Assembly (NCBI GenBank): GCA_964392365.1 | Contig: CAYMPH010000006.1 | Coordinates: 148,803 to 212,802 of the forward strand | DNA from: CAYMPH01 sp964392365 | GTDB taxonomy: Bacteria > Spirochaetota > UBA4802 > UBA5550 | Direction: 5' to 3' | Length of the DNA stretch: 64,000 bases | In this document: piece after piece, positions 8,381-16,525 of the stretch | How the letters are laid out: each line of letters opens with the position of its first letter | How positions within the stretch are numbered: the first letter of the stretch is position 1 | Made by a program: the position numbers and the translations under genes | The notes under the pieces: model-generated | The model's database searches: none | The model's input: only the letters and a program-made list of their open reading frames with translations | What the model was told of the DNA's origin: nothing

Positions 8381-9165
8381 TAAAAAATATTTTTATTTCT
8401 TTATCAATAGAAATATTGAAAATCCGCCGGTCTAAAATTTTCTGGATAACAACTGCTGCAGGCTGTTTAATATCATTAATGCTTGGACTTATGATGATTC
8501 TTGTAAAGAATCCTGATGTACTGGCTCCTGGTATACTGAAAACAAAAGTTTCTATTGCTGCTGTAAAAGCTGACTGGCCGTCATATATCGGTTTTATTAA
8601 AATGGCCTCCGGAGCTATTGGAATTATTCTTTTTGGTTTTGCAGCCAGCTGGATCTTCGGCAGGGAATTTAATGACAGGACGGTCAAAGATTTACTTGCA
8701 TTGCCTGTTTCACGTTCAGCAATAGTTTTATCAAAATTGATTTCAGTTTCAATCTGGAGCCTTATTCTGAGCATAATAATTTTTTCTTTGAGTTTTGCGC
8801 TGGGTGTATTAATAAATCTGCCTTTGTGGTCTCCAGATTTAGTTCCTGATTTTTTCAGGATATTTTTTATTACAACGCTGCTGTCTATTCTGCTGTGCCC
8901 TCCGGTTGCTTTTATTGCAAGCATAGGAAGAAGTTTTCTGCCTGCTATAGGTTTCCTTGTGTTATGTATGGGGCTTGCAAATTTTTTCGGCAACATCGGC
9001 CTTGGAGCTTATTTCCCGTGGACAATACCAATGATTTACACAGGGGCTGTAGGTTCATCAGGAATCCAGCTGCCTTTAATCAGTTATATAATTATAATTA
9101 TTACCTGTCTTGCAGGGACAGCTGGTACTGTATTATACTGGGAGTATGCAGATCACAGCAGGTAA
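8377..9165 (+). CDS. ABC-2 type transporter permease
   Basis: A 262-residue membrane protein with about six hydrophobic segments, for example the N-terminal FWITTAAGCLISLMLGLMMI and a later SAIVLSKLISVSIWSLILSI. The stretch FGREFNDRTVKDLLALPVSR matches the conserved cytoplasmic turn of ABC-2 permeases (typically E..dgT...ll..P.sR). It starts inside the ATPase stop codon, so the two form one exporter. Nothing in the sequence identifies the cargo. Confidence 0.88.
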   Translation: MIKNIFISLSIEILKIRRSKIFWITTAAGCLISLMLGLMMILVKNPDVLAPGILKTKVSIAAVKADWPSYIGFIKMASGAIGIILFGFAASWIFGREFNDRTVKDLLALPVSRSAIVLSKLISVSIWSLILSIIIFSLSFALGVLINLPLWSPDLVPDFFRIFFITTLLSILLCPPVAFIASIGRSFLPAIGFLVLCMGLANFFGNIGLGAYFPWTIPMIYTGAVGSSGIQLPLISYIIIIITCLAGTAGTVLYWEYADHSR

Positions 9166-9201
9166 TTGAATAAAACTTTCATTAATAAATACTTATTCTT
9201 A

Positions 9202-9229
9202 TCTGTGTAAATCCGCGTGATCCGTGTTC
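9202..9229. repeat. Possible dispersed intergenic repeat fragment
   Basis: The short gap between two convergent genes contains TCTGTGTAAATCCGCG followed by TGATCCGTGTTC. From memory this resembles a simple intergenic repeat seen in many unrelated genomes. Only one copy is present in the window, so the assignment is weak. Confidence 0.25.
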
Positions 9230-9237
9230 TATTTATA

Positions 9238-10290
9238 TTATTTTTTTACATACAAAAGTGTTGAGTCAGGAATTGAAATTTTTGCTTTTCTAAATTTTCC
9301 GTGAATCAGTTTGATATAAGCGTGCTTAATATTTCCCTGATCATTGAAATCCTTTGCCCTTAGTTTGATTTTTAAAACTGTTCCGTATGATCCGAATTCA
9401 GAAAATAAAACAACTGGCTCAAAGGATGATGCATCAGGATTATTTTTTTTCATTATTTCTCTGGCTGTGGAAAGCGCAATTTTTTCAGCTTTACTGATTT
9501 CATTTTTGTTGTGTATGGTGATATCGATAAAAAAATCATAATCTTTTTCAGGGAGGCTGTAATTAATAATAACTGCAGTTGTTATTTTCAGATTCGGAAC
9601 AATAACAGAGTTGTTTGTCGGCTGCCTGATGATTGTATTGCGAAGGGAAATATCCGCAATAAATCCTTCAATTCCGTTTTCAAGCTTAATATAATCCCCC
9701 TGCCTGATATTTCCGGAAGCAATAATCTGCAGCCCTGCGAACAGATTTGATAATGTGTCCTGAAGTGCAAGAGCTGCAGCAAGGCCTCCAACACCGAGTG
9801 CTGTGAGAATCGGGGTAATTGAAATTCCAAGGGACTGCAGGATAATAAGTATTCCGATTATAAAAACAATAAGTTTGGTTATGTTCGAAAAAATTGAAGT
9901 TGATTGAAAATATTCATCATGCTTTTTTATATATGAGGAAACAAATCCTGCAAGAATTTTTGCAGAAATGAGAGTTATTATCAGTATTAATATAACAAGA
10001 AGAATTTTCGAAAATACATTTGCTAATTGCACATTGATATTAGATTGAAACAGCGCAGTGTATAGGCCGGAAATTATTATTAGGTAAAATACGCTTCCTT
10101 TCAGGGAATTCAGAAGTATATCAGCACCATTCCATCCGGTTGCAGCAAAAAATTTTTTTATTCTGCTGAGAATTACTTTTTCAGTAATTGTTCCAATAAT
10201 AAATGAAAGTGCAATAATAATTACAGGAATTATTATCTGCTGGTGCGCGCTAAAAAAAGGCCAGTCAATTATCGGAATTATTCTATCCAT
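9238..10290 (-). CDS. MscS family mechanosensitive ion channel
   Basis: A 350-residue membrane protein with several N-terminal transmembrane segments, then the pore-lining helix and beta domain of the MscS family: ALGVGGLAAALALQDTLSNLFAGLQI (Gly/Ala-packed TM3, quoted in parts here as ALGVGGLAAALALQ and DTLSNLFAGL), followed by GDYIKLENGIEGFIADISLRNTII. A soluble C-terminal vestibule domain completes it. Such channels open under membrane tension to release solutes during hypo-osmotic shock. It is the last gene of a leftward run with the amidase 21 bp upstream. A specific gene name is not warranted because MscS paralogues are numerous. Confidence 0.93.
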   Translation of the reverse strand: MDRIIPIIDWPFFSAHQQIIIPVIIIALSFIIGTITEKVILSRIKKFFAATGWNGADILLNSLKGSVFYLIIISGLYTALFQSNINVQLANVFSKILLVILILIITLISAKILAGFVSSYIKKHDEYFQSTSIFSNITKLIVFIIGILIILQSLGISITPILTALGVGGLAAALALQDTLSNLFAGLQIIASGNIRQGDYIKLENGIEGFIADISLRNTIIRQPTNNSVIVPNLKITTAVIINYSLPEKDYDFFIDITIHNKNEISKAEKIALSTAREIMKKNNPDASSFEPVVLFSEFGSYGTVLKIKLRAKDFNDQGNIKHAYIKLIHGKFRKAKISIPDSTLLYVKK

Positions 10291-10311
10291 TTATTTTTCC
10301 AGTTAAAATGT

Positions 10312-11679
10312 TCATCTGCACAGGTTAAGAATTTCCGCATTGCCGGTGACTTTCATTTTCTTCCCGTGAAATTCTACAGGGAATCTGTACCCTGAAGCTG
10401 TGTTATTAAAAAGTTCCTGTTTCTCCTTAGTATCAGGATAAAAATGTTTTGCTCTGCTCAGATAGTAGTCAGCACTCTGGTATTCTCCTATCAGCCTGAA
10501 GCCGTTTGAAATTTCAAGTGCAAGAGTTCTGCCGGATGAATCCGTAGGGCTCATGTTATAAGCAGAAAGAAGCATTTTTAAGCCTTCTCTGACATAACAG
10601 CACTCAAGTATCAGGCGTCTTCCTCTGCTTACCAGATTTTCATAATCTCCCTTGTTTATTTCAACAGTAAATCCGGCATTTAAAATCGGACTGCTCATGC
10701 TCCGCTGGTTTCTGAAATTTATCCTGATCCTGTGACCTCCGGGGTAAAGGGTTTTTCCGTAATTTATTAAATAAATATTTTCTTTGAATTTTTTATAACT
10801 TACAGGCAGACCATCTATTGTAATAGATAATGTTGTATTGTTTATTTCCTGGAGCTCGTTACCGCTGTTGAATTTTATTGCTATTGCGGAATTACTATTT
10901 TTAACTAGATTTAATGAATCAGAAGTGTCGACATTGGCTGAAAATAAAATTTCCGCATCAGGTGTTCCAAATTGAATATATTTTGATATTGCCTTGAACC
11001 AGGCTTCAGCTTCCATTTCGTTGTATAGAATATCTGCATATCGTATAGCCTGATTATGATTTGAAAAAAATCCCATTTCGCCTATAACTCCAGGGCAGAT
11101 GTTAACAGTTTCCCTTAAAATTTTTGTACCTGTTTCAGAAAATACAGAAAAATCTGAAACAACATTCCCTCTCTCATCCATTATGCGATGAAATTCATCC
11201 AGAAGTATTTTTGCAAAATCAAAACCCGCGGGATTCACGAATCTGCTTCCCCAGATAAATACTGAAGGGTAGTTCACATTATCCTGTTTTCGTGGTGATG
11301 AATTGTGGTGTATACTTACAAGCAGTGCAGGTGAGAATTCTCGAATCATATCAACCCTTGTATCCAGTGAAACATTTTCATCTCTATATCTGCTCATTTG
11401 AACATTAGCTCCGGCTTTTCTCAGCATATCTTCAAGAATGAGCGCTGTTTTTAAATTAATTTCCTCTTCTGTGAGACCGTTATCAGCAATTCTGCCTTTG
11501 TCTTTTAAACCAAGAGCGCCATGTCCCGGGTCTATGAATATTTTTTTTCCTGAAAGCCATTTATGGCTCTGGAGATCAATTGTTCCTGTATACTTAACCG
11601 GATTGCGGAAACCGCAGGAAGTTATAAAGACAAGCATTATAGAAAAGATAAAATATTTATAAAACGCTGATAGGACCAT
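10312..11679 (-). CDS. N-acetylmuramoyl-L-alanine amidase (Amidase_3), predicted lipoprotein
   Basis: A zinc amidase that would cut the bond between MurNAc and the stem peptide. I start it at the ATG at 11679, preceded by a strong AGGGAGGG; a start at 11697 lacks such a site. The signal peptide ends in a lipobox (VFITSC), so it should be membrane-anchored in the periplasm. The Amidase_3 core shows the zinc ligands and catalytic positions: IFIDPGHGALG with His, NLKTALILEDMLRKAG, VSIHHNSS, and the Glu of CPGVIGEMGFFSN. The C-terminal half (about 200 residues) has no domain I recognise. Its 5' end overlaps the MlaF-like gene by 23 nt, so the two are probably one operon. Confidence 0.9.
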   Translation of the reverse strand: MVLSAFYKYFIFSIMLVFITSCGFRNPVKYTGTIDLQSHKWLSGKKIFIDPGHGALGLKDKGRIADNGLTEEEINLKTALILEDMLRKAGANVQMSRYRDENVSLDTRVDMIREFSPALLVSIHHNSSPRKQDNVNYPSVFIWGSRFVNPAGFDFAKILLDEFHRIMDERGNVVSDFSVFSETGTKILRETVNICPGVIGEMGFFSNHNQAIRYADILYNEMEAEAWFKAISKYIQFGTPDAEILFSANVDTSDSLNLVKNSNSAIAIKFNSGNELQEINNTTLSITIDGLPVSYKKFKENIYLINYGKTLYPGGHRIRINFRNQRSMSSPILNAGFTVEINKGDYENLVSRGRRLILECCYVREGLKMLLSAYNMSPTDSSGRTLALEISNGFRLIGEYQSADYYLSRAKHFYPDTKEKQELFNNTASGYRFPVEFHGKKMKVTGNAEILNLCR

Positions 11680-12409
11680 TAGCCCTCCCTTCAACAATCT
11701 GACGCACGTACTGGTCGTCGGTATTTTTTATTTCTTCCGGTGTTCCTGTGAAAATGATTTTTCCTTTATACAGCATTGCAATTCTGTCTGCAACTCTGTA
11801 AGCTGAATGCATGTCGTGAGTTACCACAATTGAAGTCACACCGAAAGTATCTCTCATTTTAACAATAAGCCTGTCAACAGCACCAGCTGTGATTGGATCA
11901 ACTCCTGTTGTCGGCTCATCGTAAAGCATGATCTCGGGTTTTATTGCAATTGAACGGGCAAGCCCCACTCTTTTCTGCATACCTCCTGAAAGTTCAGAAG
12001 GTTTTTTATTTTCGATATTTTTAAGACCTACCTGTTCAAGCATTTCAGGAACTATTTTTTTAATTTCCTCTTCAGTAATGCCTATTCTTCTCATGCCGAA
12101 AGCAACGTTATCATAAATATCCATTGAATCAAATAATGCCGCTCCCTGAAACAGCACCCCGTATTTTTTTTCTATTATATATTTTTTCAATTCATCTGCC
12201 TGAGTGTAATTTTCGCCATCAACAAAAATTTCACCGGCATCCGGCGATAAAATTCCAACAAGATGTTTAAGCACAACAGATTTCCCGGTTCCGCTTATTC
12301 CGATTATACAGAGAATTTCACCTTCATAAACGGAAAAATCCACTCCATCAAGTACAACCCTGCTGCCGAATGATTTGCACAATCCTGATATTTTTATTTT
12401 TTCTTTCAT
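11657..12409 (-). CDS. MlaF-like ABC transporter ATPase (MCE-type lipid transport)
   Basis: An ATPase of about 250 residues with Walker A GISGTGKSVVLKHL, signature LSGGMQKRVGLARS, Walker B IMLYDEPTTGVDP and switch VTHDMHSAYRVAD. The Lys-Ser-Val-Leu wording after Walker A, the Q-loop GVLFQGAALFDSM and the ending EGRANGP are typical of MlaF/Ttg2A, the cytoplasmic engine of MCE systems that move phospholipids between the membranes. The permease (MlaE) and MCE protein (MlaD) are not adjacent, which is unusual. I take the ATG at 12409; an in-frame TTG at 12433 would add eight residues. Confidence 0.88.
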   Translation of the reverse strand: MKEKIKISGLCKSFGSRVVLDGVDFSVYEGEILCIIGISGTGKSVVLKHLVGILSPDAGEIFVDGENYTQADELKKYIIEKKYGVLFQGAALFDSMDIYDNVAFGMRRIGITEEEIKKIVPEMLEQVGLKNIENKKPSELSGGMQKRVGLARSIAIKPEIMLYDEPTTGVDPITAGAVDRLIVKMRDTFGVTSIVVTHDMHSAYRVADRIAMLYKGKIIFTGTPEEIKNTDDQYVRQIVEGRANGPISVL

Positions 12410-12452
12410 TTTTTTTATACTCAATTTAATCAAATAATTTAATTACATCTTC

Positions 12453-12597
12453 TGTCATTCCCGCGAAGGCGGGAATCTATAAATAGTATAATTTATATTA
12501 AAACCAATTAATTCAATAATTCTCTGATTTTGTCTTATCCTTTGCAGGGGAATCCATAGTAATAATTAAATGGATTCCCGCCTTCGCGGGAATGACA
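12453..12597. repeat. REPIN/MITE-like element with 25-bp inverted ends
   Basis: The sequence 12453-12477 is repeated exactly in inverse orientation at 12573-12597. Each arm is itself a hairpin with core CCCGCGAAGGCGGG, so two small palindromes face each other across 95 bp. An internal 10-bp stretch (12548-12557) also pairs with the inner part of the right arm (12570-12579). The same unit recurs at 50 kb, which shows it is dispersed. The rest of this 341-bp gap holds only AT-rich DNA with a lone TTGACA (12677-12682). Confidence 0.85.
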
Positions 12598-12750
12598 TGT
12601 TTTTTTAAAAATAATGTTAAATATAAAAAATATTCCTGTAAAAAAATTAAAATTTCATCAAACCCAATTAATAGATTTGACACAAACCAGTATAAAAATA
12701 TCAGCTTATACTATAATTTTAAATTCCGGCGGTAATAAAGCAATTAAAAA

Positions 12751-13449
12751 ATGATAGTTCTACAGGAGACTAAATTAAGCGAATTTATGCAATGTGCATA
12801 TTTACCGGAGAAAAATCTCAGGTTTGCTTATCAATTTCTTGCAGAGCTCAATGAAGAGGAAATTAATACTTTTCTTTCAACCGGGTGGAGAAAATTCGGC
12901 ATATATTATTTCAAGCCCGAATGCGGTGATTGCAGGGATTGTATTCCAATTAGAGTAATTGTAAATGATTTTATTCCATCAAAAAGCCAGAGAAGAGTAT
13001 TGAAAAAAAGCTCTCCTATAGAAGTTAAGTTTTCAGATCTCAATTATAAAGAAGAAATTTATGATATTTACAAAATTCATTCAGAAGTAAAATTCAGTAA
13101 AGAAACCGATAGGGAAGATTTTATATCCTCATTTTACAATCCTTCCTGTCCGTGTATTCAGTCTGAGTATTATATTGATGGAAAAATATTTGCTGTTGGA
13201 TTTCTAGATGTTTCATCCGAGGCTTTAAGCAGTGTATATTTCGCATATTATCCTGATTTTGAAAAATACAGTCCCGGGACTTTTAGTGTTTTAAGAGAAA
13301 TTGAATTTGCCAAATCCATTGGTTTGAAGTATTATTATCTCGGGTATTATATTGAAAATAATAAAAGCATGTCATATAAAAACAGGTTTTTCCCGAATGA
13401 AAAATACAGCTGGGATAACGGTTTATGGATAATAGAAAAGGGAATTTAG
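12751..13449 (+). CDS. bpt: Aspartate/glutamate leucyltransferase (N-degron aminoacyl-tRNA-protein transferase)
   Basis: A 232-residue member of the Ate1/Bpt family, the usual bacterial length. Diagnostic stretches are the N-terminal CAYLPEKNLRFAYQF, GWRKFGIYYFKPECGDCRDC with the conserved Cys pairs, and FIPSKSQRRVLKK; the GNAT-like C-terminal half includes YYLGYYIEN and MSYKNRFFPNE. Bpt moves Leu from tRNA onto proteins that begin with Asp or Glu, making them ClpS substrates. clpS and clpA lie 2.7 kb downstream on the same strand, which supports this role. The start is uncertain because no ribosome site is clear. Confidence 0.92.
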   Translation: MIVLQETKLSEFMQCAYLPEKNLRFAYQFLAELNEEEINTFLSTGWRKFGIYYFKPECGDCRDCIPIRVIVNDFIPSKSQRRVLKKSSPIEVKFSDLNYKEEIYDIYKIHSEVKFSKETDREDFISSFYNPSCPCIQSEYYIDGKIFAVGFLDVSSEALSSVYFAYYPDFEKYSPGTFSVLREIEFAKSIGLKYYYLGYYIENNKSMSYKNRFFPNEKYSWDNGLWIIEKGI

Positions 13450-13660
13450 AAAAAACATTTTATTGACATTCCCTTGGGTTCACAGCATATGTAAAATTAG
13501 TTTTTTTATTTTTTATTATTGAAATGAAAAAACTATTTTTTGTTGTTCCCATAATAAAGAAAAAGAAATTGACCAACAGAAAGTGGTTTAAATAATCAGT
13601 ATTTTAGATGTCAAAATGGCATTTTATAAGAAGTTACAATAATTAAGGAAAAGATAAGAT

Positions 13661-14788
13661 ATGAAAAAGTTTTATTTAATCGCGCTGATAATCCTTTCAG
13701 TCAGCTTGAATCTTGAAGCAAAACCGGCTGACAGCATGTACTGGAACGATCTTGCAAGATATTTTGCAGGCATGCCGATACGTGAAGAAAGTCCGCTTAA
13801 ACCAGCAACAAAGCAGCAATATTATAAAGATCATATGGCATATATGGATCAATTCTGGGAAAAGGTTAATAAGGAAACTGTTGATATAATTGCTCCATGG
13901 AGTAAAGAAAACATACCTCAGAATCTTTCAAAAAATTCAGTTTTTTATCCATTCAGCGGAGCTGATCTTGTTAATTTATATACAATGTTTCCAAATGCTC
14001 CTTATTATATTATGATGGCTCTTGAAGATCCAGGTCATATTCCGGATCCGCTTGCGCTTAAAGAGCATGAATTGAAATATGGATTTACAGCTTTTAAAAA
14101 TGCAATAGATACAATTGCCTCTATGAATTATTTCCATTCGAGGAAAATGTATGATAATATGAGTAATAAATATTTCACAGGAACCCTTCCATCTATACTT
14201 GCATTTGCTGCAAGATTGAAGCTTAACATATTAGATATTGAACCTGTAGGACTCGACTCGAAAGGTAACGTACAGAAGCTTGATGACAAGGGCATGATTG
14301 AAGGCAGCAAGCCAAGGGTAACTGGTAACAGAATTTCTTTTAAAAGTGAAAAAGATTACTCCACAAGAACTTTATTATATTTAAAAGTCAGGCTTTCAAG
14401 TGCTGTAATTGATGAAAATACACCGGAAGGGAAATTTTTTACCAGGCTCCCTAATTATAATTTTATGACTAAGTCTGCTATCTATTTACTTCATAGAAAA
14501 GGTTTTGAGCCTTTAAATAATTATTTTCTCAGTAAAAGTGATATAATTGTTCAGGACGATTCCGGAATACCATATAAATATTTTGTTAATGATAATTGGG
14601 AGAGAAAATTATATGGAGTATATACATTCCCGACCAAAATTATGGATCTTGACCATACTCCTCACCAGCCTGATCTGACTGCAGCATATAAAGAAAAAAG
14701 CATCCCGTTTCCATTCAGATATGGCTATGGTGTTCTAAAAGCGAAAAATAATTCAAATTTAATGATGATGATAAAGAAGAAAAAATGA
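13661..14788 (+). CDS. Exported protein of unknown function
   Basis: A 375-residue protein with a Sec signal peptide (KKFYLIALIILSVSLNLEA, cleavage near AKP). Notable is VFYPFSGADLVNLYTMFPNAPYY (read as VFYPFSGADLVNLY then TMFPNAPYY, residues about 94-116), followed by a stretch ending in DPGHIPDP; I recall similar wording in uncharacterised exported proteins but know no function. A second conserved-looking stretch is YFVNDNWERKLYGVYTFP. The C-terminus is Met/Lys-rich. No catalytic motif is recognisable. It overlaps the following amidohydrolase-like gene by 4 nt (ATGA), so the pair is translationally coupled and probably acts together in the periplasm. Confidence 0.75.
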   Translation: MKKFYLIALIILSVSLNLEAKPADSMYWNDLARYFAGMPIREESPLKPATKQQYYKDHMAYMDQFWEKVNKETVDIIAPWSKENIPQNLSKNSVFYPFSGADLVNLYTMFPNAPYYIMMALEDPGHIPDPLALKEHELKYGFTAFKNAIDTIASMNYFHSRKMYDNMSNKYFTGTLPSILAFAARLKLNILDIEPVGLDSKGNVQKLDDKGMIEGSKPRVTGNRISFKSEKDYSTRTLLYLKVRLSSAVIDENTPEGKFFTRLPNYNFMTKSAIYLLHRKGFEPLNNYFLSKSDIIVQDDSGIPYKYFVNDNWERKLYGVYTFPTKIMDLDHTPHQPDLTAAYKEKSIPFPFRYGYGVLKAKNNSNLMMMIKKKK

Positions 14789-16188
14789 TTTCCAATAAAA
14801 TAAAAATACAGGTACTGATTCTGCTGGCTTTTTCATTGCCGATTTTTTCTTGCGGTTATTCGCAGGTAGATAAAATAACAGGCGAAATTAAAAAGCAGAG
14901 CAGACTTACCGCATTTACTGATGTGAATATTATTTCTGTCAGGGATGGCAGAGTATTAAGAAACAAAACAGTACTTGTACGCGACGGGAAAATTGAAAAA
15001 ATATTTCCATCAGGTTATGAAAAAATTGGAATAGAATATACTCAGATAAAATCTTCAGGCAAGTATCTTATGCCTGGTCTTGCAGACATGCATGTTTATA
15101 TAAATAATGAGTATGATATGCTTCTTATGCTGGCTAACGGTGTCACAACTGTGCGCAACATGTGGGGAATTTCCTATATGGTATCATTTGTGTCTTCACC
15201 GGATCAGAAAAAACTCCGTGACCAGGTTAATGCAGGCAATCTTATAGGCCCTACAATTTATACTGCTGGCCCAATTGTAGATGGAGCTCCGGCTGAATCA
15301 GCATTTATGACTGTTGTGAAAAACGAAAGAGAAGCGGCAAGGGCTGTGATAAAGCAGAAAGACCAGGGTTATGATTTTATAAAAATTTATGACAATCTTC
15401 CTGTTGATCTTTTTAATGTTGTAATTAAAACAGCTGAAGAAGTTGAAATTCCTGTTGCAGGTCATGTTCCGAATAAAGTCGGTCTTGAAAATGCACTCGA
15501 AGCACAAATGGAATCACTTGAACATTTAACAGGATTTATAGATTATGATACATGCACGTATATCATACCATTCAAAAAAATTGGATATTACGCGAGACTT
15601 GCAAAACAGAACTATGTTTATATGTGTCCTACTTTAAATCTTCCGCAAAGAAGATATACCCACAAAAAAGATGAACACATTAAAGCAATATCAGAAATGA
15701 AATACATTGATCTCAGAACAAGAATTTCATGGTGGCGGACACATAACTCAGAAATTGATGATCTCAGGGAAAAGTATGCAGATTTCGACAAGGGAACTTA
15801 CAGAGAAAAAACTACTGAATTGATGAAAAGCCTGTCTAAAAATCTTCATTCAAGAGGAGTTAAGTTTCTCATCGGTTCCAATTCAGGTCATCCTTACACA
15901 GTTCCAGGTTTTTCTTTAATTGATGAGCTGAATAATTTTGTCAGTATCGGTATTACTCCTGCAGAAACTGTTAAAATTGCTACTTATAGAGCTGCATTGT
16001 TTTTTAATAAAGATAAAGAATTCGGAGATATCAAACCGGGAATGAGAGCTGATCTTATTCTGCTGGATGCGAATCCTCTGGAAAATATAAATAATATCAA
16101 AAAAAGAGCCGGGGTAATGTCCCGAGGCTGGTGGATATCTAAAGAAAATATTCAGGGTATTTTAAACGGTTTAGACAGAACAAAGTAG
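14785..16188 (+). CDS. Exported amidohydrolase-like protein with altered metal ligands
   Basis: A 467-residue protein of the amidohydrolase superfamily (imidazolonepropionase/prolidase-like branch). A signal peptide with possible lipobox (LPIFSC, C23) points to the periplasm. Family landmarks are MPGLADMHVY (96-105), YDFIKIYD with K200, H227 in AGHVPNK, H247 in SLEHLTG, and the C-terminal GDIKPGMRADLILLDANPL. Two ligand positions look changed: the HxH motif reads H103-V-Y105, and the Asp of the usual GTDSG is Asn (GSN366SG). It may bind metal differently or be inactive. It is coupled to the exported protein before it, and clpS follows after 12 nt. Confidence 0.82.
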   Translation: MISNKIKIQVLILLAFSLPIFSCGYSQVDKITGEIKKQSRLTAFTDVNIISVRDGRVLRNKTVLVRDGKIEKIFPSGYEKIGIEYTQIKSSGKYLMPGLADMHVYINNEYDMLLMLANGVTTVRNMWGISYMVSFVSSPDQKKLRDQVNAGNLIGPTIYTAGPIVDGAPAESAFMTVVKNEREAARAVIKQKDQGYDFIKIYDNLPVDLFNVVIKTAEEVEIPVAGHVPNKVGLENALEAQMESLEHLTGFIDYDTCTYIIPFKKIGYYARLAKQNYVYMCPTLNLPQRRYTHKKDEHIKAISEMKYIDLRTRISWWRTHNSEIDDLREKYADFDKGTYREKTTELMKSLSKNLHSRGVKFLIGSNSGHPYTVPGFSLIDELNNFVSIGITPAETVKIATYRAALFFNKDKEFGDIKPGMRADLILLDANPLENINNIKKRAGVMSRGWWISKENIQGILNGLDRTK

Positions 16189-16200
16189 GTGCGCTGAATT

Positions 16201-16524
16201 ATGCCATCACAAACCGGTAACGAAAACGAATATGATAGCGGACTCAAGCTGGAACATGAGAAAAAGCTTGAAGAACCGAAAATGTATAAAGTTATTCTTC
16301 ATAATGACCACTATTCAACTATGGACTTTGTAATTGAAGTTCTCGTAAAAATTTTCAATATGCCTGCTGCAAAAGCCACCCAGATAATGCTTGATGTTCA
16401 CAAAAAAGGTTTTGGAATCTGCGGTGTTTATACCTATGATATTGCTTCTACAAAAGTAAGCCAGGTGCACGATCTGGCTAAATCAAGACAGTTCCCTCTT
16501 AAAAGCTCGCTCGAGGAGGCGTGA
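16201..16524 (+). CDS. clpS: ATP-dependent Clp protease adaptor ClpS
   Basis: A 107-residue ClpS. The core MYKVILHNDHYSTMDFVIEVL carries the Asn-Asp substrate-binding residues (quoted in parts: YKVILHNDHYSTM, DFVIEVL), followed by an alpha-helix and the HKKGFGICGVYTYDIA stretch that contacts the Clp ATPase. ClpS delivers proteins with N-terminal Leu, Phe, Trp or Tyr to ClpA. An acidic, disordered-looking N-terminus of about 25 residues precedes the core, as is usual. clpA begins 1 nt after its stop. Confidence 0.96.
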   Translation: MPSQTGNENEYDSGLKLEHEKKLEEPKMYKVILHNDHYSTMDFVIEVLVKIFNMPAAKATQIMLDVHKKGFGICGVYTYDIASTKVSQVHDLAKSRQFPLKSSLEEA

Positions 16525-16525
16525 A

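Noticed and set aside
8361..8996. Minus-strand open frame of 211 codons opposite the ABC permease
   Set aside because: It lies wholly opposite a well-supported membrane protein and has no recognisable family or ribosome site.
13463..13497. Promoter before the exported protein gene
   Set aside because: TTGACA is present but no -10 with 16-18 bp spacing, and the gene lies about 170 bp on.
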